Source: Bradyrhizobium sediminis
GTDB taxonomy: Bacteria; Pseudomonadota; Alphaproteobacteria; Rhizobiales; Xanthobacteraceae
DNA: 64,000 nucleotides
Reading direction: 5' to 3'
NCBI RefSeq assembly: GCF_018736105.1
Contig: NZ_CP076135.1
Span: 806,001 to 870,000 of the forward strand
The notes beneath the pieces are model-generated. The model saw only the letters and a program-made list of their open reading frames with translations, had not been told where the DNA came from and did not search any database. The position numbers were made by a program, and so were the translations under genes. Below, piece after piece: positions 29,096-39,656 of this stretch. Every line of letters starts with the position of its first letter. Within the stretch, counting starts at the first letter, position 1.

Positions 29096-29299
29096 GGCCG
29101 ACTCACCCGGCGCCCAATCCCCGTTTTTTGCGCTGCACAATGCCCCAGCCGTTCCCAGCCCGATTAACTGCCTTGGCGCATGCCGGGAATGTTGCCTTGC
29201 AAGAAGCTTCCTGTCAGTGGACAATCACTTTGAAAAACTCGCTTGGCAGGCCTTCTACAAAGCGGTCAAGGGTTTGCCGCAACGCTTTGCCGGAAATCA

Positions 29300-29977
29300 A
29301 TGACTGCTCCTGCCAGCACCCACCTCGTCATCGCCGATGATCATCCGCTGTTTCGCGATGCCCTGCGACAGGCGGTCGCAAGCGTCGTAGCCTCGGCGAA
29401 GGTCGACGAAGCCGGCACCTTCGATGAACTGACCGCGCTGCTCGAGCAGGATTCCGATGTCGACCTGGTGCTGCTCGATCTGACGATGCCGGGCATCTCG
29501 GGCTTCTCCGGCCTGATTTACCTGCGCGCGCAATATCCGGCGATCCCCGTGGTGATCGTCTCCGCCAGCGACGATGCCGGTACGATCCGCCGCTCGCTGG
29601 ATTTCGGCGCCTCCGGTTTCATTCCCAAGCGGTTCGGGATCGAGACGCTGCGCGACGCGATCAAGAAGGTCATGGACGGCGACGTCTGGATACCGCCGGA
29701 CACCGATCTCTCATCCACCGCCGACCCCGACATGACCCGCCTGCGCGACCGGCTGGTGACGCTGACCCCGCAGCAGGTGAGGGTGCTGATGATGCTGTCG
29801 GAAGGTTTGCTCAACAAGCAGATTGCCTATGAGCTCGGGGTGTCGGAAGCGACCATCAAGGCGCATGTGTCGGCGATCCTGCAAAAGCTGGGCGTCGAGA
29901 GCCGCACCCAGGCCGTTATCGCAGCGGCAAAAATTTCCGGCGGCCAGTGGCGGCAGGGCACGCCGTCGGCGCAGTAG
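29300..29977 (+). CDS. LuxR-type response regulator (CrbR-like)
   Basis: Two-component output protein of 225 aa. An N-terminal receiver has the acidic pair IADDHP, the phospho-acceptor aspartate in LVLLDLTMPG, and the switch lysine in GFIPKR. The C-terminal helix-turn-helix reads LTPQQVRVLMMLSEGLLNKQIAYELGVSEATIKAHVSAILQKLGV, quoted here only as the span from about residue 155. ATG 29300 begins M-T-A-P; an upstream frame to 29243 lacks a site. It faces the hybrid kinase end to end, a layout that fits the CrbS/CrbR acetate-switch pair. Confidence 0.9.
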   Translation: MTAPASTHLVIADDHPLFRDALRQAVASVVASAKVDEAGTFDELTALLEQDSDVDLVLLDLTMPGISGFSGLIYLRAQYPAIPVVIVSASDDAGTIRRSLDFGASGFIPKRFGIETLRDAIKKVMDGDVWIPPDTDLSSTADPDMTRLRDRLVTLTPQQVRVLMMLSEGLLNKQIAYELGVSEATIKAHVSAILQKLGVESRTQAVIAAAKISGGQWRQGTPSAQ

Positions 29978-29989
29978 ATCAGGCCAGCG

Positions 29990-32900
29990 CTACTCCGCGG
30001 CCACCATCTGCTGGGTGCGCCACTGACCGAGCAGCGCGCGTAGCGATGCCGGCTTGACCGGCTTGTTGAGCACCGCAATTTTCTCCTCCCGCGCCGCAGC
30101 CTGCACATGCGGACTGCGATCGGCGGTGATCAGGATCGCCGGAATGTTGTCGCCGAACCGGCGGCGGATTTCCCGGATCGCGGCGACGCCGTTGCCGCGG
30201 TCGAGATGATAATCGACCAGAAGGCCGGTGACCCTCCTGCCGGCGGCTTCGATCGCCTCGATCGCGGCATCGGGGTCGGCGACCGCGATCACCTCGGCGT
30301 CCCAGGCCGTCAGCAGCGTCTTCATGCCGTCCAGGATCGCGGGATCGTTCTCGATGCAAACGATCAGCGAGCCGCTCATCGGAGTCCGCGATAGCGGCGT
30401 CGCGCTGGTGACCGCCGCGGTGTGATTGACGGCGCTGGCGATCGGCACCGTCACCGAAAAGCACGAACCGCCGCCGGCATTGGAGTCGAGCGCGAGGCCG
30501 TGGTTGAGCACGCGCGCCAGGCGCTCGACGATCGACAGTCCGAGCCCGAGGCCGCGCGCGATCCGCGCGCCCTGTTCGAGCCGGTGAAACTCCTTGAAGA
30601 TCTCGCCGCGCTTGACGAAGGGAATGCCGACGCCGGTGTCATAGACGGCGATCTGAAGCGACTGGCCGTGACGCCGGCAGCCGACCAGCACGCGCCCGCG
30701 CGGGGTATATTTGATGGCGTTGGAAATCAGGTTCTGCAGCAGCCGGCGCAGCATCAGGCGATCGGATTCGACCGGCAGCGAACACGGCATGAAGGTCAGC
30801 TTCAGCGCCTTGGCCCTGGCAATCGGCGCAAATTCGATCTCGAGCGAACGCATCATGTCGCCGATCTTGAAGCTCGAGATCGATGGCGTCATGGCGCCGG
30901 CGTCGAGCCGCGAGATGTCCAATAGCGCGCCCAGGATCTCCTCGATCGCCTCCAGCGAATCGTCGATGTTTTCCACCAGCCGGGAATCCTCACCGCCGTT
31001 CTGGCGCTCCACCAGGCTCGTCACGTAGAGCCGCGCCGCATTGAGCGGCTGCAGGATGTCGTGGCTCGCCGCCGCCAGGAAGCGGGTCTTCGAGATGTTG
31101 GCGTCCTCGGCGGTGCTTTTCGCCAGCGCCAGTTCCGAATTCAGCCGGGTGAGTTCCTCGGTGCGGTCGCGCACGCGCTTTTCGAGGGTCGCATTGGCGC
31201 GTTCCAGCGCTTCGGCCGCTTCGAAGGAGGGGGTGACGTCGGAAAAGGTGATGACCAGCCCGCCGCCGGGCATCCGGTTGGAGCGCACCTCGATCACCAT
31301 GTGACGGTCCGGCAGCCGTTCCAGGTAGGATTCGCCTTCGGTGGTATAGGCGGCCAGGCGCTTCTCCACGAGAGCCTCGTCGTAGCCGGAATCCGGGAAA
31401 CTGATCGATCCCATGAATTCGAGGATTTCCCGCAACGGAATTCCGATCTGCACGAGGTGCAGCGGCAACCCGAGGATTTCGCCGAACTGCCGGTTGGAAC
31501 AGATCAGCTGCAGCTCGGCGTCGAACACCGCGATGCCCTGCCGCACATGGTTGAGCGCGGTCTGCAGGATCTCGCGGTTGAAATGCAGCGCGGCGTGAGA
31601 ATCGTCGAGCAGCTTGAGCGCGGCCTTGGCGGAGACGGTGCGCTTGCGCAACAGCAGCGACATCACCAGCCGCGAGGAGGCCGCCCCGATCGACGAGGCG
31701 ATCAGATGCTCGGCATGCTGCAGCAATTCGAAGTCGGCCGTCGCGGCCGGATCGAGAATCGTGTTGCGGGCGACGGCGAAGGCCTCGAACGAATGGCGGG
31801 CGCGCTCGGGGCCGAGATACTGCGCCACCGTGCTCTGGATGTCCTGCACGGTCACGGTGGTGCGCCAGCGCCGGAACGTCGGCGTCATCGGCGCCAGCGC
31901 GTTAGGCGCAAACAGGTCCGCCTGCAGCCGCTCGATCGAGGACGGCTGGCGCGCCAGCGACAGCACGAGATAGGCCAACAGGTTGAGCGAGAGCGACCAC
32001 AATACGCCATGCAGCAGCGGCGGCAGGTCGGCGCCGAACAAGGCCCGCGGACGCAACGCCTCGATGCCGAACGGACCGTGCTGCAGCAGCAGCATGCCGG
32101 CGGTGTTGCCTTCCAGGAAGCTCGGAAGGAACAGCGTGTAGGTCCAGACCGCGGCGCCGACCAGCATGCCGCCCATGGCGCCCCGCGCGGTGGCGCGGCG
32201 CCAGAACAGCCCGCCGAAGAACGACGGTGCGAGCTGCGCGACGGCCGCGAATGACAGCAGTCCGATCGACGCCAGCTGGGCGTTACCCAGCGCGCGATAG
32301 TAGAGATAGGCCATCACCATGATGGCGAAGATCGCGAGGCGGCGGACCCTGAGCAGGAAGTCGCCGAAATCCTTGCGGCCCGCACGCGACTCCGGGCTTC
32401 GCTGCAACACCAGCGGCACCACGATATCGTTCGAGACCATGATCGAAAGCGCGACGCATTCCACGATCACCATGGCGGTCGCCGCCGACAGGCCTCCGAT
32501 GAAGACGACGACGCTGAGCAAGGGAGAATCCGCCTTCATCGGCAGCGCAAGCACGTACATGTCGCTGTCGACGGCGCCGAACGGGAAGGTCACAAGCCCG
32601 GCGATCGCGATCGGAATCACGAACAGGTTGATGGCGACCAGATACAGCGGAAACAGCCAGCGCGCCCGGCCGACCTCGGCGTCGCTGGAATTCTCGACCA
32701 CGCTGACGTGAAACTGCCGCGGCAGCAGCATGATCGCGAAGAACGACAGCAACGTCATGGTGGCGAAATTGCCGATCGATGGCGTGTACTCGATGGCTCG
32801 CACCGCCTCCGGGCTCTTCATCGCGCGTTCGATCAATTCCACCGGGCCGAACATCCAGAAGGTGACGAAGGCGCCGGCGGCGATAAACGCCACCAGCTTG

Positions 32901-33499
32901 ACGATGGATTCGGTGGCGACCGCCAGCATCAGGCCGTGCTGATGTTCGGTCGCGTCGGTCTGGCGGGTGCCGAACAGCACCGCGAACACCGCCATCGCCA
33001 GCGTGACGATCAGGGCGATATCGCCGATCAGCGGCATCGAGGAGAAGATCTGGTCTTCGCTCAGGATCGTTCCGAGCGAGGAGGCCACGGCCTTGAGCTG
33101 CAGCGCGATGTAGGGCACCGAGCCGACGATCGCGATGGCTGCGACGGTGGCGGCGACCGCCTGGCTCTTGCCGTAGCGCGCGGCGATGAAGTCGGCGATC
33201 GAGGTGATGTTCTGCGATTTCGCCAGCTTGATGACGCGGCGCAGCAGCGGCGTGCCGAGCGCGATCATCAGCACCGGGCCGATGTAGATCGCGAGAAAAT
33301 CGACGCTGGTGCGGGTGGCGAATCCGACCGAGCCGAAGAAGGTCCAGGACGTGCAGTAGATCGCCAGCGACAGCGGATAGATCAACGCGCTGGCGCGGCC
33401 GCGCTGGGTCGGCGAGAGGCGGTCGCCGTAGCTGGCGACGAGGAACAGGAAGCCGATGTAGCCGAACGCGGCTGCGATCACGCCCCAGTCATGCAGCAT
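29990..33499 (-). CDS. SSS-STAC-PAS hybrid sensor kinase (CrbS-like)
   Basis: A 1169-aa membrane sensor. The first 480 or so residues are a complete SSS-transporter-like domain (GYIGFLFLVASYGDR start, about 13 helices). A STAC linker follows (from TFRRWRTTVTVQDIQ). A PAS domain (AVFDAELQLICSNRQFGEILG) and a coiled coil come next. Then come HisKA with the phospho-histidine in AAASHDILQPLNAARL, HATPase_c (NLISNAIKYTPRG, DTGVGIP), and a C-terminal receiver with its aspartate in LLVDYHLDRG. Relatives (CrbS, CbrA) couple substrate sensing by the transporter domain to acetate or histidine regulation. It converges with the response regulator, 12 bases apart. Confidence 0.92.
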   Translation of the reverse strand: MLHDWGVIAAAFGYIGFLFLVASYGDRLSPTQRGRASALIYPLSLAIYCTSWTFFGSVGFATRTSVDFLAIYIGPVLMIALGTPLLRRVIKLAKSQNITSIADFIAARYGKSQAVAATVAAIAIVGSVPYIALQLKAVASSLGTILSEDQIFSSMPLIGDIALIVTLAMAVFAVLFGTRQTDATEHQHGLMLAVATESIVKLVAFIAAGAFVTFWMFGPVELIERAMKSPEAVRAIEYTPSIGNFATMTLLSFFAIMLLPRQFHVSVVENSSDAEVGRARWLFPLYLVAINLFVIPIAIAGLVTFPFGAVDSDMYVLALPMKADSPLLSVVVFIGGLSAATAMVIVECVALSIMVSNDIVVPLVLQRSPESRAGRKDFGDFLLRVRRLAIFAIMVMAYLYYRALGNAQLASIGLLSFAAVAQLAPSFFGGLFWRRATARGAMGGMLVGAAVWTYTLFLPSFLEGNTAGMLLLQHGPFGIEALRPRALFGADLPPLLHGVLWSLSLNLLAYLVLSLARQPSSIERLQADLFAPNALAPMTPTFRRWRTTVTVQDIQSTVAQYLGPERARHSFEAFAVARNTILDPAATADFELLQHAEHLIASSIGAASSRLVMSLLLRKRTVSAKAALKLLDDSHAALHFNREILQTALNHVRQGIAVFDAELQLICSNRQFGEILGLPLHLVQIGIPLREILEFMGSISFPDSGYDEALVEKRLAAYTTEGESYLERLPDRHMVIEVRSNRMPGGGLVITFSDVTPSFEAAEALERANATLEKRVRDRTEELTRLNSELALAKSTAEDANISKTRFLAAASHDILQPLNAARLYVTSLVERQNGGEDSRLVENIDDSLEAIEEILGALLDISRLDAGAMTPSISSFKIGDMMRSLEIEFAPIARAKALKLTFMPCSLPVESDRLMLRRLLQNLISNAIKYTPRGRVLVGCRRHGQSLQIAVYDTGVGIPFVKRGEIFKEFHRLEQGARIARGLGLGLSIVERLARVLNHGLALDSNAGGGSCFSVTVPIASAVNHTAAVTSATPLSRTPMSGSLIVCIENDPAILDGMKTLLTAWDAEVIAVADPDAAIEAIEAAGRRVTGLLVDYHLDRGNGVAAIREIRRRFGDNIPAILITADRSPHVQAAAREEKIAVLNKPVKPASLRALLGQWRTQQMVAAE

Positions 33500-33629
33500 C
33501 GCTGCTTACCTCCCTCACGATCGCGGCGCCGCCGCCGGCGGCAGCCCTCGCGGCAGGCACTATAAACGGATTGGGCCGGCAGCGCATCGCGCCACCGGCC
33601 CAAATTTCCGATTTTGGCGGGCTGAAGTG

Positions 33630-33715
33630 TTTTCGAGCGAAGCGGTTACCGCTTCGCGGAAAGAAAACGCGTCAAAACAAAGAATTGAGCCCGGTTCTGA
33701 TCCAATCAGAACCGA
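33630..33715. repeat. Dispersed intergenic repeat, copy 2 (pairs with 14758-14848)
   Basis: Contains CGAGCGAAGCGG, an AACGCGTCAAAAC core, and a CGGTTCTGAT-CCA-ATCAGAACCG hairpin (33692-33714). It matches copy 1 along its length. The terminal hairpin may also end hemA transcription on the minus strand, since it lies just past that stop. Confidence 0.75.
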
Positions 33716-33727
33716 TAAGGCTCAGCG

Positions 33728-34957
33728 TTACTCGGCCGCCAGCGATTTCTCGTTGAGCGGCAGGCCGAGACGCTCCCAGACCTGCAACAGCGCCTCGGCG
33801 AGCTGATCGACCAGACCGTCGTCGTGATAGGGCGAGGGGGTGATCCGCAGCCGCTCGCTGCCCTTGGCGACGGTCGGGTAGTTGATCGGCTGGATGTAGA
33901 TGCCGTGCTCTTCCAGCAGGATGTCGCAGGCCTGCTTGCACTTCTCGGGGTCGCCGACGAACAGCGGCACGATATGGGTGTCGCTCGACATGACCGGCAG
34001 GCCGGCGGCGGTGAGGATCGCCTTGACGCGGGCGGCGCGGTCCTGGTGGCGCTCGCGCTCCCAGTTCGAGGTCTTGAGGTGGCGGATCGCGGCGGTGGCC
34101 GCCGAGCAGATCGCCGGCGGCAGCGCGGTGGTGAAGATGAAGCCGGGGGCGTAGGAGCGGACGGCATCGATGATGTCGGCGCTGGCGGCGATATAGCCGC
34201 CGAGGCAGCCGAACGCCTTGGCGAGCGTGCCTTCCAGAATGTCGATCCGGTGCATCACGCCGTCGCGCTCGGCGATTCCGCCGCCGCGCGGGCCGTACAT
34301 GCCGACCGCATGCACTTCGTCGACATAGGTCATCGCGCCGTAGCGCTCGGCGAGATCGCAGATCTTCGCCAGCGGTGCGACGTCGCCGTCCATCGAATAC
34401 AGGCTCTCGCAGGCGATCAGTTTCGGCCGGTCGGGACCGGCGGCAATCAGCAGTTCTTCCAGATGCGCCATGTCGTTGTGGCGGAAGATCTGGCGCTCGC
34501 AGCCGGCCTGGCGGACACCTTCGATCATCGAATTGTGGTTGAGCGCATCCGACAGGATCAGGCAGTCCGGAATGAGTTTGGCGATCGTCGAGATGCCGGT
34601 CTGGTTCGAGACGTAGCCCGAGGTGAACAGCAGCGCCGCTTCCTTGCCGTGCAGGTCGGCCAGTTCGGCCTCAAGCTGCACCAGCGGATGATGGGTGCCG
34701 GCAATGTTGCGGGTGCCGCCGGCGCCGGTGCCGACCCGCGTGGCGGTCTCGACCATGGCGCCGACCACCTTCGGATGCTGCCCCATCCCGAGATAGTCGT
34801 TGGAGCACCAGATCACGACGTTGCGCGGCCCCTTCGGAGAATGCCACACCGCGTGCGGGAACCGGCCCGCGATCCGCTCGAGGTCGGCGAATACCCGGTA
34901 GCGCCGCTCGTCATGCAGGCGGCTGAGAGCGGTGCTGAAGAACTTGCTGTAATCCAT
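33728..34957 (-). CDS. hemA: 5-aminolevulinate synthase
   Basis: Condenses glycine and succinyl-CoA to 5-aminolevulinate, the first step of heme synthesis in alphaproteobacteria (Shemin route). The 409-aa protein has the PLP lysine in [10 protein letters not shown] (K247), the cofactor aspartate in YVDEVHAVG, and the glycine-rich [15 protein letters not shown]. The conserved N-terminus M-D-Y-S-K-F-F fixes the start at 34957. It stands alone and supplies heme for the oxidase block upstream, among other uses. Confidence 0.97.
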   Translation of the reverse strand: MDYSKFFSTALSRLHDERRYRVFADLERIAGRFPHAVWHSPKGPRNVVIWCSNDYLGMGQHPKVVGAMVETATRVGTGAGGTRNIAGTHHPLVQLEAELADLHGKEAALLFTSGYVSNQTGISTIAKLIPDCLILSDALNHNSMIEGVRQAGCERQIFRHNDMAHLEELLIAAGPDRPKLIACESLYSMDGDVAPLAKICDLAERYGAMTYVDEVHAVGMYGPRGGGIAERDGVMHRIDILEGTLAKAFGCLGGYIAASADIIDAVRSYAPGFIFTTALPPAICSAATAAIRHLKTSNWERERHQDRAARVKAILTAAGLPVMSSDTHIVPLFVGDPEKCKQACDILLEEHGIYIQPINYPTVAKGSERLRITPSPYHDDGLVDQLAEALLQVWERLGLPLNEKSLAAE

Positions 34958-35146
34958 CGCAAAACCTGAAACGGAAGCTGGCCGGAGCGGCGCCCCCTTT
35001 TTAGAGCGTTTCCAGGTTTGCTGTCGAGCCGAATCGAGCCTTCAGCCGCTCGACGGGCAGGGGCCGGGTTGCTTCCAGCGCGGACCAGAACTTGATCCTG
35101 ATCAACGCGCTGAGCGGGTTTTACTGTCGTCGGTTGGCAGCGGACG

Positions 35147-36208
35147 TCAGGTCGTCCTGAACCGCAGCACGCCGTCGGTTACCTCGGCGGTCAGCCGGCC
35201 CTCGACCAGCATGTAATTGACATGGGCGATCAGTTCGCCGGCGGCAAAGCCCATCTGGTGCACGTCGAGCACGTGCTTGTGGAACACCACCGGCACCAGT
35301 TCCTTGGAGGTCTGCGGGATTTCCCGGCAGGCGTCGGCGATCAGCCCGCAACGCTCCTCGTGATGATCGGCCAATTGCTTGATCCGGGTCTTCAGGCCGT
35401 AAAACGGCACGCCGTGGCCGGGCAGCACCAGCACGTCATAGGGCAGCGTGGTGGTCAGGCTGGCCAGCGAGGCCAGATATTCGCCGAGCGAATTCTGGTC
35501 GGGCTCCACCGCCCAGACGCTGACATTGGGAGAAATCTTGCTGAGCACCTGATCGGCCGACAGGAACAGCTTGTCGGCGGCGCAATACAGCATCACCTGG
35601 TCGAGCGCATGACCGCCGCCGGTGATGACCTTGAAGCGCCTGGTGCCGATGGAAACCTCGTCGCCATGCGAGATGCGGCGATAGGACGGCGGCAGGGTGG
35701 ACACCCGCTTCAGGTAATCCTGGCCGCGGCCGAGCAGCTTGTCGGTCAGGTTCTCGTCCATGCCGTGACGGCGGAAGAACAGTCGCTGCGCGTTGCGGCG
35801 CTCCTCGGTGCCGCGGTTCTGGTGATAGACCGACTGCAGGTATTCCACCTGCGACATCTCGAGCGGGCAGTCGAAGCGCTCGACGATCCATCCCGCGAGC
35901 CCGACATGGTCGGGATGCGAATGGGTCACGATCAGCCTTGTGACTTTCACGTGGCTGAGCGGGCCCTCGAACAAGGCGGTCCAGGCCGCGATGGTTTCCT
36001 CGTTGCCGAAACCGGAATCCACCATCGCCCAGCCGTCACCGTCGGCGAGCAGGTAGATGTTCACGTGGTTGAGGCGGAACGGCAGCTTGAGCCGGACCCA
36101 CAATACGCCCGGTCTCACCTCGACCACCTGATCGTGGCCGGGATGATTTTCCCAAGGGTAACGCAACGCCTCGGCAGAGGACTGAACCGTGTTTGTCTTT
36201 GAATGCAT
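35147..36208 (-). CDS. Metallo-beta-lactamase-fold hydrolase
   Basis: A 353-aa metal hydrolase. The metal-binding motif HSHPDHVG (T-H-S-H-P-D-H) is intact, with the downstream histidines in GGGHALDQV and LPGHGVPFYG and an aspartate in LSADQVLS. A C-terminal winged-helix-like segment (HKHVLDVHQMGFAAGELIAHVNYM) is typical of the MBL subgroup that resembles LACTB2/ribonuclease-like proteins. The exact substrate cannot be read. It is flanked by hemA and an MCP with no clear operon partner. Confidence 0.88.
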   Translation of the reverse strand: MHSKTNTVQSSAEALRYPWENHPGHDQVVEVRPGVLWVRLKLPFRLNHVNIYLLADGDGWAMVDSGFGNEETIAAWTALFEGPLSHVKVTRLIVTHSHPDHVGLAGWIVERFDCPLEMSQVEYLQSVYHQNRGTEERRNAQRLFFRRHGMDENLTDKLLGRGQDYLKRVSTLPPSYRRISHGDEVSIGTRRFKVITGGGHALDQVMLYCAADKLFLSADQVLSKISPNVSVWAVEPDQNSLGEYLASLASLTTTLPYDVLVLPGHGVPFYGLKTRIKQLADHHEERCGLIADACREIPQTSKELVPVVFHKHVLDVHQMGFAAGELIAHVNYMLVEGRLTAEVTDGVLRFRTT

Positions 36209-36403
36209 CGTCCGCTTTTCGCAATTGTGGCTATCGGCTTAACCGCACAAGTGGCGCGGCGCCAGCCGAAAAACAATCGCGATTTTCACAAACGCGGGGA
36301 ACGCGGGCCCAAAGGCCCGCAAAATCCCGGCGCCAACCATGCGCCGGACGCGCAGGCCGCAGCCTGCGGCGCATGGCGAAGGCCTCCTTCGCCGGAGGAC
36401 CGC

Positions 36404-38551
36404 TCAGGCCGCCCGTATGCTTCCGAGGAACACGTCGATTTCCGAGCGCAGCATGTCGGCCTCGCGGCGCAACGCGTCGGACGCGCCCAGCACTTCGCTG
36501 GCGGCGGCTCCGGCCTCGGCGGACGCGGTGGAGACGCCGACGATGTTGCTGGAAACCTCGGATGTTCCGCCGGCGGCGTGCTGGATGTTGCGGGCGATCT
36601 CGCGCGTCGCAGCACCCTGCTGTTCGACTGCGGCCGCGATCGCGGTGGTCACCTCGTTGATCTCGCTGATCGTCGTGGAGATGTTGCGGATGGCGCCGAC
36701 CGCGGAAGTCGTCACCGTCTGCATGCTGGCGATCTGCTGACGGATTTCATCGGTCGCCTTCGCGGTCTGGTTGGCGAGGCTCTTCACCTCGGAAGCGACC
36801 ACGGCAAATCCCCGGCCGGCTTCGCCGGCGCGCGCGGCCTCGATGGTGGCGTTGAGCGCGAGCAGGTTGGTCTGCGAGGCGATGGTCTGGATCAGGTCGA
36901 CCACGACGCTGATGCGGGCGGCGTTGTCGGCGAGTCCCTGCATGGTGGCGTCGGTTGTGCCGGCATCATCGACCGCCTTGCGGGCGATTTGCGTCGAAAC
37001 TATCACCTGGCGGCTGATTTCGGAGATCGATGACGACAGTTCCTCGGTGCCCGCGGAGACCGTCTGCACGTTGACCGAAGTTTCCTCGGCGGCGGATGCT
37101 ACCGCGCTCACCAGCGCGCTGGACTGATCGGCGGTCGCCGACATGCTTTGCGCCGTGGTCTGCATGGAGTTGGCCGAGGCCTGCAGGGCATCGAGCGCGG
37201 TGCGGACGGTGGCCTCGAATTCGACGATCCGGGCCTCCATGCGCGAGGTGCGCTCGGCCTTGGCGACGCGGTCCTTGTCCTGATCGGCGGAGAGCGCGCG
37301 GGCCTCGATCATGCTCTCGCGGAACACCTGCAGCGAATTGGCCATCGCGGCGATCTCGTCGTGCTGCTTGGAGCGATAGATTTCGGTCTCCAGATCGCCG
37401 TCGGACAAAAGCTGCATCGAGCGCTGCAGATCGCGGATCCGGCGCAGGATGTTGCGGCCGACATAGAGCCAGACGAACAGAACCGATCCGATCAGGGTCG
37501 CGGCGCCGAGTGCAACCATCGCCATGGTCGCCCGCGAGATCTCCTTGCGCGCTTGCCCGGTCGCGGCATCGGTCTCGCTCCGCACGCCGTCGACGAGCTG
37601 CTGCACGCTGATGCCGAGGCCGACATTGAGCTTGCGGGTTTCATCGAGAACGGTCTGGCCGTAATCGGTGGCGTCCAGTTCCTTCTGGCGGATCTTGAAG
37701 ACGCCGGTCTTGCCCTCGCCCAGCGCCATCAGTCCGGAGGCCGCGGTGTGAAGCGCGGTGGTCGCGGAGCTCTTGGGCAACAGGTCGAGCGTCTTCTTGA
37801 CGCGTTGCTGCGCGCTGCGGAATTCCTTGTCGATTGCTTCCAGCGTGTCGCCGCTGTCGGACGACAGCGCGGATATCAGGTTGAACGCCATGAGGTTGCC
37901 GCTGGCGACGACGTCGCCGATCTGGTCGACGACCTGCTCCGCTTTGGTGGCTTCATCCTGGTTGAAATCGGCGGCGCCGAAGATGCCGGAGAGCTGGGTT
38001 TGGGCGCCGATCATCGCGGGAGCGGCGGCTTTGACGAAAGCGGCCTGGGCCGTGCGCACGGCGCCGTAGAGTTTTTCGTGCTGGGCGCCGGCCTCCAGGC
38101 GCTCGCGCGCCGCATTGCCGAGGCTCTGGATCGTCTCGTCGATGTTCTTGATGGTCTCGGCGAGGGCTTCGACCACCGCCTTGTCGGCGCCGAGCTGGGT
38201 GATCTCGCTGAGCTTGGCCAGCGTGACCGCCTGAGTTTCCTTCATCTTGTTGGAGCGCTCTTTCAGCATCTCCTCGTTCGAGGAGGCCAGCAGCGCCGGT
38301 CCCTGGCTGGCCAAGGTGGCGCTCTGGGCGGAAAGCTGCAGGCTGGCCGCAAGACGGGGAATGTCCTTGCTGCTCAAATCGACCATCGCCTTGCCGAGAT
38401 GGTCCAGCACCATGCCGGCACCGGCGCTGATGACGATGGCCATGGCGGCGATCACCGCGAAGGCGGCAAACAGGCTGCCCCTGACTCCCCATCGCGGACG
38501 CAGCAAGCCGAACAATCTGCCGAATCTAGGAATCGTGAATCGTATCGCCAT
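36404..38551 (-). CDS. Methyl-accepting chemotaxis protein
   Basis: A 715-aa transducer. A first helix ([21 protein letters not shown], about residues 27-47) is followed by a large helical periplasmic sensor rich in A/S/Q. The second helix ([25 protein letters not shown], about 340-365) leads into a HAMP domain. The cytoplasmic signalling hairpin includes the tip sequence from [21 protein letters not shown]. There is no C-terminal methyltransferase-tethering pentapeptide. No che genes are nearby, so it is an orphan receptor. The ligand is unknown. Confidence 0.92.
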   Translation of the reverse strand: MAIRFTIPRFGRLFGLLRPRWGVRGSLFAAFAVIAAMAIVISAGAGMVLDHLGKAMVDLSSKDIPRLAASLQLSAQSATLASQGPALLASSNEEMLKERSNKMKETQAVTLAKLSEITQLGADKAVVEALAETIKNIDETIQSLGNAARERLEAGAQHEKLYGAVRTAQAAFVKAAAPAMIGAQTQLSGIFGAADFNQDEATKAEQVVDQIGDVVASGNLMAFNLISALSSDSGDTLEAIDKEFRSAQQRVKKTLDLLPKSSATTALHTAASGLMALGEGKTGVFKIRQKELDATDYGQTVLDETRKLNVGLGISVQQLVDGVRSETDAATGQARKEISRATMAMVALGAATLIGSVLFVWLYVGRNILRRIRDLQRSMQLLSDGDLETEIYRSKQHDEIAAMANSLQVFRESMIEARALSADQDKDRVAKAERTSRMEARIVEFEATVRTALDALQASANSMQTTAQSMSATADQSSALVSAVASAAEETSVNVQTVSAGTEELSSSISEISRQVIVSTQIARKAVDDAGTTDATMQGLADNAARISVVVDLIQTIASQTNLLALNATIEAARAGEAGRGFAVVASEVKSLANQTAKATDEIRQQIASMQTVTTSAVGAIRNISTTISEINEVTTAIAAAVEQQGAATREIARNIQHAAGGTSEVSSNIVGVSTASAEAGAAASEVLGASDALRREADMLRSEIDVFLGSIRAA

Positions 38552-38729
38552 GCCGTGCTCGCCCGCTACCTTGGGATGAATCGTCGGCCGGCAGTATCGC
38601 GATACCAGGTTAATAACTCGCGATGATTTGGGGGGCGGCGGGATTTTTGCGCACAGGCAAACAACAGCCGGCTCGCGAATATTCCGCGATCCGGCATTTC
38701 CGCTGCGCTTGGTTGCCGGTCGGTGAAGA

Positions 38730-39449
38730 TCAGTATCGCGCAGCCACCGGGCTCGCCCAGTTGAAGCGATAGTTCAGGCCGGCCTTCAGGGTGTGTTCGT
38801 CGTTGTTGAAAGTGCCGAACGGCACCAGCGCGGCCGGGGTGATGAACCGGCTGCGGCCGAAATCGTAATATTGATACTCGGCCCTGGCCGACCAGTTCGG
38901 CGTGAACAGATATTCGACGCCGGCGCCGACGGTGTAGCCGTTGCGGTGATTGCGATCGAGCGTGAAGGTGACTGGCGCGCCTCCGAATGTCAGGGTTTCG
39001 CGACTGTCGGAATAGGCGTAGCCGCCCTTGGCGTAGAACAGCGCCGGTCCCCAGGAGTAGCCGATGCGGCCGGTGATGGATCCTAGTCCGCGCTGGTTGT
39101 TGCTGTAGACGAAGCCTGCGGGAAAAATCGTGCCGATCTGGTTGCTGCCGAGCCAGCTGTACTGGCCTTCGATGCCGGCGACAAAGCTGCCGGCGAACTG
39201 AAGGTCGGCGCCGGCCTGTACGCCGCCGAGGAATCGGGCGTCGTAGTTGCTCAGAACCAGTCCGTTGAAACTGTTATCGCCGATGAAGGCGCCGCCGGCG
39301 TGACCGCCGACATAAATGCCGGTCCAGTTGTAGATCGGCGCCGCATAGGCCGGCGCCTTGCCGTAAGGGCGGGCGCCGAGATCGGCGGCAACGGCCGGCA
39401 CGCTCGCGCCGATGACGATGAGGGCGACGAGAGCGGGAACACGCTTCAT
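38730..39449 (-). CDS. Outer-membrane beta-barrel protein (Omp25/31 family), copy A
   Basis: A 239-aa exported protein. A signal peptide ([20 protein letters not shown]) is followed by a short proline-rich segment ([16 protein letters not shown]), then an eight-stranded barrel of alternating aromatic and polar residues ending in A-A-R-Y. Barrels of this family are abundant in Hyphomicrobiales and help keep the envelope intact. ATG 39449 is chosen because the frame upstream is an untranslated leader containing the promoter. It is a tandem paralogue of the gene at 39657. Confidence 0.9.
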   Translation of the reverse strand: MKRVPALVALIVIGASVPAVAADLGARPYGKAPAYAAPIYNWTGIYVGGHAGGAFIGDNSFNGLVLSNYDARFLGGVQAGADLQFAGSFVAGIEGQYSWLGSNQIGTIFPAGFVYSNNQRGLGSITGRIGYSWGPALFYAKGGYAYSDSRETLTFGGAPVTFTLDRNHRNGYTVGAGVEYLFTPNWSARAEYQYYDFGRSRFITPAALVPFGTFNNDEHTLKAGLNYRFNWASPVAARY

Positions 39450-39504
39450 GGATGGGTCTCCAACGGATTCTGGCGGGCCGCATGCCGGCGCCGTCGATGC
39501 CGCG

Positions 39505-39537
39505 GAGTTAGACCGCATTTGAATAAAATGCGGTGAC
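39505..39537 (-). promoter_or_regulatory. Promoter/operator of outer-membrane gene A
   Basis: On the minus strand a GTGAC box (weak minus 35) and TCTAAC (minus 10) surround a perfect 8-bp inverted repeat CCGCATTT-N5-AAATGCGG. The same layout occurs upstream of copy B at 40465-40497. The start codon is 56 bases downstream. Confidence 0.55.
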
Positions 39538-39601
39538 TTGCCGGTCGAGGCGAACCGTGCCGGGGAAGCAACCGCTTGCCGTGCTTAATGGAGTCCTAAC
39601 G

Positions 39602-39630
39602 AAAAAAGGCCGGCGTGAAGCCGGCCTTTC
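39602..39630 (-). terminator. Rho-independent terminator of outer-membrane gene B
   Basis: A 10-bp perfect stem AAAGGCCGGC / GCCGGCCTTT with a GTGAA loop. On the minus strand the stem is followed by TTTTTT. It lies 27 bases past the stop of copy B. Confidence 0.85.
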
Positions 39631-39656
39631 GTCTCAGGTTGCGTGCGCGAAGCTAC

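Noticed and set aside
36303..36320. Terminator after the MCP gene (GCGGGCC-N4-GGCCCGC)
   Set aside because: The stem is sound, but no T-run follows on the minus strand and it lies 84 bases past the stop.
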